From Pseudomonas quercus (GTDB lineage: Bacteria; Pseudomonadota; Gammaproteobacteria; Pseudomonadales; Pseudomonadaceae), in contig NZ_JAAVJI010000005.1 in NCBI RefSeq assembly GCF_012033695.1, positions 124,001 through 188,000 of the forward strand: a stretch of 64,000 nt of DNA, given 5' to 3'. The first letter of the stretch is position 1. Each line of letters begins with the position of its first letter. The notes beneath the pieces were generated by a model. That model saw nothing but the letters and a program-made list of their open reading frames with translations. It did no database searches and had not been told where the DNA came from. The translations under genes were made by a program, and so were the position numbers. Positions 45,906-54,950 of this stretch are shown here, piece by piece.

Positions 45906-48128
45906 TCACGCCTTGAGTTGACGCAGTTTACCTACCACGGCATCCAGGGCACGGTCGAACAGCAGGTTGTCATCCAGAATGCGAATGCTGCCTTGCTGAA
46001 ACTCTGCGGCCAACCCCATGCGAGACTTCTCCAGCACCTTCATGCCAGTACGGTTTACGAATACGTACTTGCCCGTGCTTTCGATGATGGCCGTGAGCTT
46101 GCAACGCAGGCGAGTTTCGCTGTCTTCATCCAGCTCCACCCACATGCCAGGGCGCAGGCGGTCGACCTGTTGAAGGGAGGGGTCGCCTTCGGGCAGACGC
46201 GGCGCAGCCTCACGTGTTGAAGGCGGTTCGCTGCCGGCCAGCACAATTTCGTCCAGTACCTGGACCATGCCAGGGTCGTTGGCTGGGTCTGGCAGGCTGG
46301 CGCCCAAGGACTCGCGCTGGAAGGCCTGCACATGGAGGCTCTCCAACTGGCTGAAAAACTGGCTGGTGGCGAACGGGTCGAAGGCCGAGCTGGTCAGCCC
46401 CTCTCGTAGCGACTTAAGCAAGCCTGGCACCAACTCAAGTAGCCGCAGGCGGCTTTGTGAATCATCGTGAGGCGCCACGCTCCAGATCAGCTGGTCCATG
46501 GTTTCCAGCCCGGCTCTCCACTCGTCCGAGTGCGCCCCATGCTTAAGCCAGGTCAGCAGCATAAACTTGCTCCACGCTTCTTCCAGCAGGCGCACCACAA
46601 CCTGTGGCAACGTCTTGCCCACTAACCGGCGGTTCAGCTCATGCTGCACCTGGGCTCGCGCCATTTCCGCACGTGCACGCCCCTCTTCCGCATCCCGGGT
46701 ACGCTGTTCCAGCAGCTCACTGCGACGGCGCTCTTCGCCTGTAAACGCCAGGAAGTCCACCAACAACTCTGAAAACAGCGCAGGGTCGTCTACGAAGTCG
46801 TTAAGCAAGCGCTGAACGATCTGCTCGATACGTGCATGCAGCGCATCCCGCTCGGACTCGCCACGGTTGCTCCAGCCCATGGCCGCGCTGGCGATTTCAT
46901 TGAGCAGCCTGCGGGCGGGGTGGGTGCCCCGGCTGAAGAAGCTCTTGTCCAGCACGGCCATTTTCAACATCGGGATTTGCAGCCGGCCGATCAATACCTT
47001 CAGGGAATCTGGCAGGTTACGGTCATCGAGGATGAACTCGAACAACATGGCGACCAGGTTGATCACATCTTCATCCACGCCACCGACCACACGGAATTTG
47101 CCGCTTTTTACGCTGACGCGCGTAAGCAGCTGTTCAAGCTGGTAACGCAGGTCATAGTCTTCGTGGCTGGTAGGGTGAGTCGGCACGTATTGCTGCAAGT
47201 GCGACAACAGCCTTAGCAGGTCGTTGGTTGAGATAGGCTGGGCTTCGACAGGGTGTTCCAGCTTAGGCGCAACGGTCCCCCGTACGGTATGCAGCAACTC
47301 CTGCAGGGCGGAAAACACTTCCCGTACGCTTTCATCCAGCGGCGCCTGGGCCGAAGGTTGCTGCAGCGCCGTAGCATTCTGGCTCAGTTCCTCCCGCTTT
47401 CGGGCGGTGGCTGTGCGATCTTCAGCACGCCGGCTGGGCGCGGCTTTCAGCTCAGGCAGGATGCCAGTAGCGATCAACAGGTGGTTGGCATCGGCGTACA
47501 GGTGGTCCGTGTCGCTGAGCACGTATTTGTCGAACAGCTTGAGGATGATCAGCTTGACCTTGATTTCCACACCCAAGGTTCGCCCAGCCTGCAGGAAAAA
47601 CTCGCACAGCATGGCCGGCCCAAGGGGGTTGGTATCGTCGTTGAGCTTGCGCGGTACCAAGGTATTGAGGCGCGTAGTGAGCTGGCCTAGCGCCAGGCCG
47701 TCACGGGCCAGGACCTTGCCGACCATGGCGTCCAGCGCCACGGTACGTTCCAGTTCGTCATGGGGAACCAGGGCGAGCTTGTCGTAAGTGACAGCTGCAG
47801 CGCTGGTAGCGGCCACCTCATACTGGCCAATACGTACGAACGATTCGTAGAATTTTTCCAGGAACCCGCGCTCAATACTCTTGCGCTTGAGGCGAAGGTC
47901 TCGCATGGCTTCGAAAAACGTATTCTGGTCAACGTTGTTCTGAGCCTTGTCTGCCATTTCAAACAGGGTATCGTCCGCGTTATCAAACAACGCTTGCAGC
48001 CCCTCTTTGAGCTGCTGAGCCGCTTTGTCACGCACCTGCAGGAGTACCACAGGCAGGCGGGCCAACGGGGCTGATGAAGCCGGGTCGGCAGGCACCTTGA
48101 GAGGTACCACTTTGCCATCTGTGGACAT
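45906..48128 (-). CDS. DUF1631 family protein
   Basis: A 740-residue soluble protein starting MSTDGKVVPLKVPADPASSA with CAGGAG upstream. It is mostly helical and charged (EEGRARAEMARAQVQHELNR suggests a coiled coil near residue ~490). The last ~110 residues (RPGMWVELDEDSETRLRCKL, YVFVNRTGMKVLEKS) look like a PilZ-like beta-barrel, so cyclic-di-GMP-linked function is possible but the RxxxR/DxSxxG residues are not clear. It lies between ampD and nadC, the same order as in P. aeruginosa. An upstream frame to 48269 is not supported. Confidence 0.85.
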   Translation of the reverse strand: MSTDGKVVPLKVPADPASSAPLARLPVVLLQVRDKAAQQLKEGLQALFDNADDTLFEMADKAQNNVDQNTFFEAMRDLRLKRKSIERGFLEKFYESFVRIGQYEVAATSAAAVTYDKLALVPHDELERTVALDAMVGKVLARDGLALGQLTTRLNTLVPRKLNDDTNPLGPAMLCEFFLQAGRTLGVEIKVKLIILKLFDKYVLSDTDHLYADANHLLIATGILPELKAAPSRRAEDRTATARKREELSQNATALQQPSAQAPLDESVREVFSALQELLHTVRGTVAPKLEHPVEAQPISTNDLLRLLSHLQQYVPTHPTSHEDYDLRYQLEQLLTRVSVKSGKFRVVGGVDEDVINLVAMLFEFILDDRNLPDSLKVLIGRLQIPMLKMAVLDKSFFSRGTHPARRLLNEIASAAMGWSNRGESERDALHARIEQIVQRLLNDFVDDPALFSELLVDFLAFTGEERRRSELLEQRTRDAEEGRARAEMARAQVQHELNRRLVGKTLPQVVVRLLEEAWSKFMLLTWLKHGAHSDEWRAGLETMDQLIWSVAPHDDSQSRLRLLELVPGLLKSLREGLTSSAFDPFATSQFFSQLESLHVQAFQRESLGASLPDPANDPGMVQVLDEIVLAGSEPPSTREAAPRLPEGDPSLQQVDRLRPGMWVELDEDSETRLRCKLTAIIESTGKYVFVNRTGMKVLEKSRMGLAAEFQQGSIRILDDNLLFDRALDAVVGKLRQLKA

Positions 48129-48408
48129 GACGTGCTCCTGAGGATTTGGGTTGGGCGCTCGGCCGCGGCCGAGCATGACGTGCCGTAAGGGTGGCGTCAA
48201 ACTCTGGCAGCGCCAATCGTGAACCTTATCGCTAATGCCTGCGTTACGCAAAAACCGCACGGGCTCCAATGGTGCATAGACCTTGCGAAATGGGAAAAGC
48301 TCCCAGCCAGCGCTAAAAATCCCGGTTTGCCAACCCCGTCACACACGGGCTACGCAGCCACCGGGCACTGCCCTATAATCGCCCCCGAATTCGCCTACGG
48401 AGCTGCCC

Positions 48409-49257
48409 ATGCCCCCTGTACAGACCGCTGGCCTGGCCACGGAAATCGAAGCCAATGTGCGCCGTGCATTGCTTGAAGATGTTGGTACCGGCGACATTAC
48501 CGCTCAGCTGATACCAGCCGAGCGCCTGGCGCGCGCGACCGTGATTACCCGTGAAGCCTGCGTGGTGGCGGGCAGTGCGTGGGTCGATGCGGTATTCCGC
48601 CAGCTGGACCCGCGTGTAGCCGTGCATTGGCACGTGGAAGAGGCTGCGCGTGCCGAGCCTGGCCAAACGCTGTTCAGTGTGGAAGGGCCTGCTCGTTCGC
48701 TGCTCACAGGTGAACGGTCCGCGCTCAACTTCCTGCAGTTGCTGTCTGGCGTCGCTACGCGGGCAAGGCACTATGCCGACCAGGTCGCCCATACAAGCGT
48801 ACGCTTGCTGGACACCCGCAAAACATTGCCTGGGCTGCGCCTGGCGCAAAAATACGCGATCACCTGTGGAGGTTGCTACAACCACCGGATCGGCCTGTAC
48901 GACGCCTTCCTGATCAAGGAAAACCACATTGCCGCATGCGGGGGCATTGCCGCCGCCATTGAAGCCGCACGTCGCATTGCCCCGGGCAAGCCTGTGGAAG
49001 TGGAAGTGGAAAGCCTGGACGAGCTCAAGCAAGCATTAGCCGGGGGTGCGGATATCATCATGCTTGATGAACTGAGCCCGGATGACATGCGTGAGGCAGT
49101 GCGGCTGACAGCGGGCCAGGCCAAACTTGAGGCCAGTGGCGGCATTAATGACAGTACGTTGCGCAGCGTCGCTGAAACGGGGGTGGACTTCATTTCCATC
49201 GGCACCCTCACCAAGGACGTGAAAGCCATCGACCTGTCCATGCGCCTGAGCCTGTAA
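48409..49257 (+). CDS. nadC: Nicotinate-nucleotide pyrophosphorylase (carboxylating)
   Basis: A 282-residue quinolinate phosphoribosyltransferase of NAD synthesis. Motifs: [90 protein letters not shown], and [18 protein letters not shown]. Divergent from the DUF1631 gene across 280 bases. A GCCGCTG/CAGCGGC hairpin (49263-49289) follows the stop but lacks a T-run. Confidence 0.96.
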   Translation: MPPVQTAGLATEIEANVRRALLEDVGTGDITAQLIPAERLARATVITREACVVAGSAWVDAVFRQLDPRVAVHWHVEEAARAEPGQTLFSVEGPARSLLTGERSALNFLQLLSGVATRARHYADQVAHTSVRLLDTRKTLPGLRLAQKYAITCGGCYNHRIGLYDAFLIKENHIAACGGIAAAIEAARRIAPGKPVEVEVESLDELKQALAGGADIIMLDELSPDDMREAVRLTAGQAKLEASGGINDSTLRSVAETGVDFISIGTLTKDVKAIDLSMRLSL

Positions 49258-49325
49258 CCTGAGCCGCTGCACATGAGCCTGCCAGCGGCCAGGGCCGCAT
49301 TTACCTTCTTATCGATAAGGGTGCT

Positions 49326-49871
49326 ATGGATATCGGGCCACGACTGAAAATGGTGCGTGAACGTCACCAGTTGTCCCAGCGAGAGCTGGCCAGGCGCAGC
49401 GGTGTGACCAACGCGACTATCTCGCTGATCGAGCAGAACCGCGTAAGCCCTTCGGTAAGCTCGTTGAAAAAGCTGCTGGAGGGCATTCCCATGTCCTTGG
49501 CAGACTTTTTCACCGCTGATGAGGCGCCTGTGGAAAATGCCCATGTCTTCCGCGCGGCCCTGCAGCCGGACTTAGGCCGCCATGGCCTGCGCCTGCTACT
49601 GGTGGGCGCCACCGTCAAGAACAGGAACATGCGGATGTTGCGCGAGCTATACGCGCCCGGGGCAGACAGTGGTGAACCCATTGTCCACCCGGTGGGCGAA
49701 GAGTGCGGGCTGGTGACTCGAGGCACCATCGAGCTGACCCTCAATGGCGAGGTGAGCATTTTGCAACCAGGCGACGGCTACTACTTCTCCACCACCCTGC
49801 CCCACAGCTTCAAGAACATTGGCCAGGACGAGGCAGAAATCATCAGCGCCAACACGCCAGCCAACTTTTGA
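49326..49871 (+). CDS. XRE-cupin transcriptional regulator (PuuR type)
   Basis: A 181-residue regulator: an N-terminal helix-turn-helix (RHQLSQRELARRSGVTNATI-SLIEQNRVSPSVSSL) and a C-terminal cupin (VGEECGLVTRGTIELTLNGE, LQPGDGYYFSTTLPHSFKN). This layout is that of PuuR, the putrescine-utilisation repressor of E. coli, and its Pseudomonas relatives for polyamine or amino-acid catabolism. No catabolic gene is adjacent, so the effector is uncertain. GATAAGGGTGCT precedes the ATG. Confidence 0.88.
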   Translation: MDIGPRLKMVRERHQLSQRELARRSGVTNATISLIEQNRVSPSVSSLKKLLEGIPMSLADFFTADEAPVENAHVFRAALQPDLGRHGLRLLLVGATVKNRNMRMLRELYAPGADSGEPIVHPVGEECGLVTRGTIELTLNGEVSILQPGDGYYFSTTLPHSFKNIGQDEAEIISANTPANF

Positions 49872-49872
49872 A

Positions 49873-50649
49873 CTACACGCCAGCCAACGGCAGGGCCTCC
49901 ACCTCCGGCTTGGCAAACAGGTAACCCTGCATCAGTTCGATTCCCAAGCTGAGCAAGGCATCGCGCTCGGCCTGGGTTTCGACGCCTTCAGCTACGATCT
50001 GGATATTCAATTCACGCGCCACCAGCACGATGCCCGACACAATGGCTTGGCGAACCCGATCGTCATCGATGTTGCGGGTAAGCACCATGTCCAGTTTGAT
50101 CACGTGGGGCTGGAACGTTGCCAACAGGTTCAGCCCCGAATAGCCCGACCCGAAATCATCGATGGCCGTGGTAAACCCCTGGCGGGCATATTCAGCAAAG
50201 ATCGATTGCAGGTGTACCGGGTCTTCCACCCGCTCCCCTTCCATCACTTCGAACATCAGCCTGTTCAAAGGAAAGTCGAACCGGCGCGAGGCTTCGACGG
50301 TAGCGCGGATACAGGTTTCTGCACGGTACACGGCATTGGGGTAGAAATTGATGCTCAGCTTGCAGTCAGGCAGGCGCGCCAAGCCTAGCCCGGCGGCCAG
50401 TTCGATGGCCTTCACTCGGCAGGCCTGGTCAAAGCGATAAAGGTTGGCATCATTCACCTTGGCCAGAATGTCGGCCGCCCCCTCTCCGTTTACCCCACGC
50501 ACCAGCGCCTCATAGGCAAAGGGCCGCCCACTGGGCACATGGACGATAGGCTGGAAGGCCATAGTGAACTGGAAATCGAGCGTTTCCAGGGCACGGCACT
50601 GTGCACACCCTACTGCTACAAAGGGTTGCTCGAATACTGGCCTGAGCAT
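49873..50649 (-). CDS. EAL-domain cyclic-di-GMP phosphodiesterase
   Basis: A 258-residue single-domain EAL protein. The EAL motif is AYEALVRG (E47). Other catalytic and metal residues are visible: SINFYPN, FEVMEGE, IDDFGSGYSGLNLL (DD), VIKLDM, VAEGVET and MQGYLFAKP. It is therefore probably active in hydrolysing c-di-GMP. No sensory domain besides an N-terminal CxxC (C15, C18), which could bind metal or sense redox. The ATG at 50647-50649 follows GGAGG by 5 bases; a TTG four codons upstream is less likely. The stop lies 1 base from the PuuR-type gene (convergent). Confidence 0.9.
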   Translation of the reverse strand: MLRPVFEQPFVAVGCAQCRALETLDFQFTMAFQPIVHVPSGRPFAYEALVRGVNGEGAADILAKVNDANLYRFDQACRVKAIELAAGLGLARLPDCKLSINFYPNAVYRAETCIRATVEASRRFDFPLNRLMFEVMEGERVEDPVHLQSIFAEYARQGFTTAIDDFGSGYSGLNLLATFQPHVIKLDMVLTRNIDDDRVRQAIVSGIVLVARELNIQIVAEGVETQAERDALLSLGIELMQGYLFAKPEVEALPLAGV

Positions 50650-50794
50650 TAAAACCTCCAATACGGTGAAAATGATGTCACTTAGACATCAGTCCGGTGA
50701 GCCGTTCGCTTGCACGTTCAAAACACCCGTAAAGGGCGTTTTCGGCCGGTGGCCTTTTTTCTTTGAAAAGACAGACGAAAGGTCGTCTCGCCAT

Positions 50795-50821
50795 TCAAGC
50801 CGGCTGTTTCACAGCCGATGA
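50795..50821 (+). promoter_or_regulatory. Sigma-28 (FliA) promoter of the chemoreceptor
   Basis: TCAAG, 14 bases, then GCCGATGA matches the FliA consensus (TAAAGTTT-N11-GCCGATAA in another notation) with the right spacing, 64 bases upstream of the chemoreceptor start. Flagellar-class late expression is expected for a chemotaxis receptor gene. Confidence 0.65.
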
Positions 50822-50885
50822 GTTAAGCGACGGACAGGGAGGGTCTGGATAACGCAAACCGCCACGTTTTGATTGAGAATTCTCC

Positions 50886-52511
50886 ATGTCGTTAAAGACC
50901 TCCCTTAAGGCGCAAATGCTACTGCTCATCGGCGGCAGCCTGTTGGCGATCCTGCTGATCGCCCTTGGTTGTTTCCAGTTTCTGGCCCGAGGCGTACACG
51001 ACTACCGTGCCTTGGTTGACGGCCCTGTCCATGCCTCTAAATTGGTCGAAGACGCCAACCTGCAATTTAAAGTGCAAGTGCAGGAATGGAAAAACGTATT
51101 GCTGCGTGGCAAGCAACCGGCTGATGCTTCCAAATACTGGGGGCAGTTTGAGGACCGTCACCGTGCTGTGCAAGGCCTGCTTGGCGAGCTTATCGCGGCA
51201 CCTGGGCTCACACCCGACTTCAAGCAACGCGCCACACAGCTGCGGGACAGCCACCAGGCGTTGCTTGCAGCCTACAGCAAAGGCCGTGATGCCTTCACCG
51301 CCGCCGATGACGACCCTGTGGCCGGCGACCGTGCCGTACAGGGCGTTGACCGGGCTACCACTGAACAGCTTAGCCAATTGGCCAAGGATATCTCCACCGA
51401 CGCTGACACCCAGGCTGCAGCCATCAGCACCACCACCGAGCGTGCGCTCTGGCTTGGCCTGGCTGTGATGATCGCTTCAGCGGTAGTGGTGGCCGTGCTG
51501 AGCCTGTGGCTGGTAAGCCGTCGCCTGGTAGAACCGGTGACCCGCCTGATCGCCTATGTGGCTGACTTGAGCCAGGGCAAGTTCAAGGACCGTGTGCACA
51601 ATGACCGGCAGGACGAGCTGGGCCAGCTGGCCACTGCCGCCAATACGCTGCGCGACTTCCTGGACGAAACCTTTACACGCCTCAAGCGCAACGCGACTGA
51701 ACTGGACGGGGCCAGCTCTGCCCTGCACCAGATTGCCCGGCAAATGGCCAAGGGCACTGAAGAACAATTCAGCCGCACGGACCAAGTAGCCACGGCCATG
51801 CACGAAATGTCCGCTACGGCGCAGGAAGTGGCCAACCATGCACAGGAAGCCGCCCACGCCGCCGAAGAGGCCGACCAGTCTGCCCAGCGCGGTGGTGAAG
51901 TGATGCAAGCCACCATCAACGCCATCAACCAGATGCGAGGCGAGATCGACACCACCTCTACCGTGATTCGCAAGCTGGAAAACGACAGCGGCCGGGTGGG
52001 CAAGGTGCTGGAAGTGATTCGCGGCATTGCCGAGCAGACCAACCTGCTGGCCCTCAACGCCGCTATCGAAGCCGCCCGTGCAGGCGAGGCCGGCCGAGGC
52101 TTTGCGGTCGTCGCCGATGAAGTGCGTAGCCTGGCGCAACGTACGTCGTCGTCCATCACCGAGATCAACCAGATCATCGATGCCGTACAGCTGGGTACTA
52201 ACGACGCTGCCCGTGCTATAGAAAGCGGCCGGCAGAGCAGCGAACGAAGCGCCGAGCATGTGGGCCAGACCGGCACCATGCTGAGCCGCATCACCGCTGC
52301 CATTGAATCGATCCGCGGCATGAACCAGCAGATCGCGACCGCTGCCGCCGAGCAGACCGCCGTGGCCGAAGACATCTCCCGCAACCTCACGGAGATCACC
52401 ACCATCGGCGTGGCCAACCAGCAGCACGTGCAAGGCACCGAACAGGCCAGCGGCCGCTTACATGATTTGTCTGGGCAATTGAATGCGCTGACGGCACGCT
52501 TGGGTAACTGA
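50886..52511 (+). CDS. Methyl-accepting chemotaxis protein
   Basis: A 541-residue chemoreceptor. TM1 at about 10-32 ([20 protein letters not shown]), a ~150-residue helical periplasmic sensor with no obvious PAS or Cache motif (a four-helix-bundle type is likely), TM2 at about 185-207, HAMP, then the signalling domain with the hairpin tip [20 protein letters not shown] and [20 protein letters not shown]. No C-terminal CheR-binding pentapeptide. Ligand unknown. A sigma-28 promoter lies upstream. Confidence 0.93.
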   Translation: MSLKTSLKAQMLLLIGGSLLAILLIALGCFQFLARGVHDYRALVDGPVHASKLVEDANLQFKVQVQEWKNVLLRGKQPADASKYWGQFEDRHRAVQGLLGELIAAPGLTPDFKQRATQLRDSHQALLAAYSKGRDAFTAADDDPVAGDRAVQGVDRATTEQLSQLAKDISTDADTQAAAISTTTERALWLGLAVMIASAVVVAVLSLWLVSRRLVEPVTRLIAYVADLSQGKFKDRVHNDRQDELGQLATAANTLRDFLDETFTRLKRNATELDGASSALHQIARQMAKGTEEQFSRTDQVATAMHEMSATAQEVANHAQEAAHAAEEADQSAQRGGEVMQATINAINQMRGEIDTTSTVIRKLENDSGRVGKVLEVIRGIAEQTNLLALNAAIEAARAGEAGRGFAVVADEVRSLAQRTSSSITEINQIIDAVQLGTNDAARAIESGRQSSERSAEHVGQTGTMLSRITAAIESIRGMNQQIATAAAEQTAVAEDISRNLTEITTIGVANQQHVQGTEQASGRLHDLSGQLNALTARLGN

Positions 52512-52513
52512 TT

Positions 52514-52534
52514 GTATAGGGGGTGGGGGTATGC
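52514..52534 (+). promoter_or_regulatory. Candidate DmeR (RcnR/CsoR-type) operator
   Basis: TATAGGGGGTGGGGGTAT has the central G-tract flanked by TA-rich inverted ends that RcnR/FrmR-family repressors recognise. It sits 37-57 bases before the dmeR ATG; a second G-run GGGGTAGGG overlaps the ribosome site. Autoregulation relieved by Co(II) or Ni(II) is expected. Confidence 0.5.
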
Positions 52535-52570
52535 AAGGATAGTAGCCTATAAGGGATACCGGGGTAGGGT

Positions 52571-52846
52571 ATGGGCCACATCGCCGAGCACAAAGACAGC
52601 CTGATCAAGCGGGTAAAACGCATTGCCGGGCAGATACAGGCCGTAGAACGGGCGCTGGAATCCGATCAGGACTGCGCAAAGACACTTCACCTGGTCGCAG
52701 CTGCGCGCGGGGCCATCAACGGCCTGATGGATGAAATCATCGAAGACCACGCCCGTGCGCACGTTGCCGATCCCGCACTCAGCGATGAAGCGCGGGCCAA
52801 GGGTGTCGAAGAGCTGCTGGAAGCCATTCGGCGGTATTCCAAATGA
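52571..52846 (+). CDS. dmeR: RcnR/FrmR-family metal-responsive repressor (DmeR-like)
   Basis: A 91-residue all-helical DUF156 protein: KDSLIKRVKRIAGQIQAVER, DCAKTLHLVAAARGAINGLM, DEIIEDHARAHV. The His after the start (GHIAEHKD), C35-type cysteine in QDCAKTL and later histidines fit an RcnR-like Co/Ni site (N-terminal His, HCHH-type). Overlaps the efflux gene by 4 bases. Role: derepression of dmeF on metal excess. Confidence 0.87.
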   Translation: MGHIAEHKDSLIKRVKRIAGQIQAVERALESDQDCAKTLHLVAAARGAINGLMDEIIEDHARAHVADPALSDEARAKGVEELLEAIRRYSK

Positions 52847-53760
52847 CCGCCCCTACCTCCCATGCTCATGGCCATGACCACGTGTTCCTGGGCACCGACC
52901 ACGACCGCAATGCCCGCCGCACCCTCTGGGTCGTCGCCCTTACGCTAGTGATGATGGTGGGCGAAATCGCTGCCGGCTACCTCACCGGTTCCATGGCCCT
53001 ACTGGCTGATGGCTTGCACATGGCGACCCATGCCGGGGCGCTGGGGATTGCTGCAGCCGCCTATACCTATGCCCGCCGCCATGCCACCAGTGACCGTTTC
53101 AGCTTTGGCACCGGCAAAGTCGGCGACTTGGGCGGCTTTGCCTCGGCGCTGATTCTAGGGCTGATCTCAGTGGGTATTGCGGGAGAGTCATTAGTACGAC
53201 TGCTGCACCCTGCTGATGTCCAGTTCGGCACCGCCACGCTCATCGCCGTGGCCGGGCTGGTCGTAAACATTGTGAGCGCACTGCTGCTGTCTGGCGGGCA
53301 TGCCCACAGCCACCACGGCCATGACCATGATCACCACCAGTCCCACGGCCATGACAACAACCTGGCCTCGGCCTATGTGCATGTACTGGCTGATGCACTT
53401 ACCTCAGTGCTAGCCATCGCCGCCCTCCTCGCTGGCCGCTACCTGGGCTGGGTATGGCTGGACCCGGCCATGGGCATCGTAGGCGCCATCGTGATTGCAC
53501 GCTGGGCCTGGACGCTGATGGGCACAACCGCAGCCGTGCTGCTGGACCGCACCGACCTGCACGTGGCTGAAGAAATCCGCACGCTAGTGGAAGCGCCTGG
53601 CGATGCACAGGTGACCGACCTTCACGTGTGGCAAGTGGGCCCCCAAGCCCATGCGGCCATTGTGAGTGCGGTGGGGAGCGTGAGTGTTGAAGTGATACGG
53701 AAACGGGTGGCGCCTGTGCATGAAGTGAGGCATTTGACGGTGGAGGTCTGGGCGGGGTAG
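52843..53760 (+). CDS. dmeF: CDF-family Co/Ni efflux transporter DmeF
   Basis: A 305-residue cation diffusion facilitator. An N-terminal His cluster (SHAHGHDHVFLGTDHDRN), six TM segments with the metal site GLHMATHAG and HVLADALTSVLA, and between TM4 and TM5 a His-rich loop (GGHAHSHHGHDHDHHQSHGH). The cytoplasmic C-terminal domain is present (VTDLHVWQVGPQAHAAIVS). Subfamily by the His-rich pattern and its RcnR-like partner: DmeF, which exports Co(II) and Ni(II) to the periplasm. Confidence 0.9.
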   Translation: MTAPTSHAHGHDHVFLGTDHDRNARRTLWVVALTLVMMVGEIAAGYLTGSMALLADGLHMATHAGALGIAAAAYTYARRHATSDRFSFGTGKVGDLGGFASALILGLISVGIAGESLVRLLHPADVQFGTATLIAVAGLVVNIVSALLLSGGHAHSHHGHDHDHHQSHGHDNNLASAYVHVLADALTSVLAIAALLAGRYLGWVWLDPAMGIVGAIVIARWAWTLMGTTAAVLLDRTDLHVAEEIRTLVEAPGDAQVTDLHVWQVGPQAHAAIVSAVGSVSVEVIRKRVAPVHEVRHLTVEVWAG

Positions 53761-53834
53761 CGCTGCTTGTGAGGCGTTCTGAGGCGTGCTCTGGTGGCAC
53801 AGGCAGCGCTTGTGGGACGAGTTTCAGGCCCGCC

Positions 53835-54344
53835 TCAGCGAAGCGGGTTACCTTCCGAGGGTGCATCGCCTCTTTCCATGCGTTTGACCGCAGAATCCTT
53901 GTTTGCCTGGCGTACAAGAGGGGTTTTCTGGACTACCGCCTGGCGAGGGCGTCCACCCAGTTTTCCATTCTCCCGCGCCGCGGCTGCCTTGGTACTGGAC
54001 GTGCTTGAGCCACCTTTTGCACCCAGTGCTTGAGCCATCCACTTACTACTGCCCATTATCCCCTGTAAAAGCGCCGGCAGGTAAAGGTCTGCATCCAGTC
54101 TGGGAAAATGCAAACCTAGCCCGGTAGGCGATAACTCGATATCTGCTAGCTCATCTGGCTCTGCATCAGCCAACCCCTCAGCAAGATAAGGCGGGAAAGC
54201 CAGTTCCAGACCATTGCTGAGAGTAATCCTAAGCCGAGCGGTAAGCAGATCATAATGCGCTGTAACGGCCGTAGGCCCGGCTACGAGTCGCGCTTGCATA
54301 CGGGCTTCTGCCTCCTTCACCACTTGTTCAGAGATATTGGCCAT
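53835..54344 (-). CDS. DUF2442 domain protein
   Basis: A 169-residue protein. Residues ~25-95 match the DUF2442 pattern (HYDLLTARLRITLSNGLELA, FPPYLAEGLADAEPDELADI, LSPTGLGLHFPRLDADLYLP). The basic C-terminal tail contains ENGKLGGRPRQAV, which resembles an AT-hook and could bind DNA. Its start overlaps the DUF4160 gene by 17 bases; GGAG lies 8 bases upstream of the ATG at 54342-54344. Such pairs have been proposed as toxin-antitoxin-like modules; the activity is unproven. Confidence 0.75.
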   Translation of the reverse strand: MANISEQVVKEAEARMQARLVAGPTAVTAHYDLLTARLRITLSNGLELAFPPYLAEGLADAEPDELADIELSPTGLGLHFPRLDADLYLPALLQGIMGSSKWMAQALGAKGGSSTSSTKAAAARENGKLGGRPRQAVVQKTPLVRQANKDSAVKRMERGDAPSEGNPLR

Positions 54345-54579
54345 GAATATGTCTCCATTTTTCACAGATGGTAATGAGCTCAGTCGCTAGTAAAGCACCT
54401 ATCCGGTTGAGCTCGGGCTGGCTGAACGAGTGGTTTTCACGCAGCTCAGGTGGACCATCAAGGCAATTCAGTACAAATACAGCCTCACACCCGCCACCGA
54501 TTACGTGCACGTGCGCGGGCCTGTGATCATTAGGGTAGATAACCACACGCAGGCGGCCGATACGCATTACGGTAGGCAT
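54328..54579 (-). CDS. DUF4160 domain protein
   Basis: An 83-residue protein with the DUF4160 core: RIGRLRVVIYPNDHRPAHVH-VIGG (the DHxPxHVHV motif) and a C-terminal helix LNRIGALLATELITICEKWR. Small, likely dimeric alpha/beta fold. Upstream partner of DUF2442, overlapping it. No clear Shine-Dalgarno precedes either ATG (54579 or 54567), unusual here; it may be leaderless or use a weak site. Confidence 0.75.
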   Translation of the reverse strand: MPTVMRIGRLRVVIYPNDHRPAHVHVIGGGCEAVFVLNCLDGPPELRENHSFSQPELNRIGALLATELITICEKWRHIHGQYL

Positions 54580-54782
54580 ATGAAGGGTAACCTATACGCT
54601 TGGGTTTTCAAGCTAGGATTTTCCTTCAATGTGTCACTGGGTCCAAATTGGCGTCGTAGCAAGGTATTTCAGAAAATACCCCGTCAGCGGTTAAGGCAGA
54701 GGGTCATAGCCGCATCGCTCTAGCGGCCCCTCTGTATGAGGACCACTTAAAGAAAATCGCCCACGCTTTGAGGAGCATTCAA

Positions 54783-54863
54783 ATGGCTGATAGATACCCC
54801 TCTGCTTGCCTGCGGGCGAAAACGAATGGAGGGGCGTTACGGGTGGGGGGTGGAGAGAGTTGA
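54783..54863 (+). CDS. Possible 26-residue small ORF
   Basis: MADRYPSACLRAKTNGGALR followed by VGGGES, with a perfect GAGGAG 7 bases before the ATG, in a 371-base gap (54580-54950) with no other gene. Hydrophilic, basic, no TM segment. It could be a real microprotein, a leader peptide or a repeat-derived chance ORF. It does not overlap a neighbouring gene. Confidence 0.35.
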   Translation: MADRYPSACLRAKTNGGALRVGGGES

Positions 54864-54950
54864 ATTGATAAAGCGTCAGCCATTCCTTGCCAACAGTGAT
54901 CTCTATGTCCTGAAGCGCTGCCGGCACCTTGGTTGTATGCTAATGCAGGC

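Noticed and set aside
50821..50858. An alternative sigma-28 promoter closer to the chemoreceptor
   Set aside because: TTAAG followed by TCTGGATAA matches the consensus far less well than the site at 50795-50821.
54691..54927. A 78-codon leftward frame upstream of the kinase-like gene
   Set aside because: No family, no Shine-Dalgarno, Pro/Ser-rich composition; the opposite-strand 26-codon ORF has better signals.
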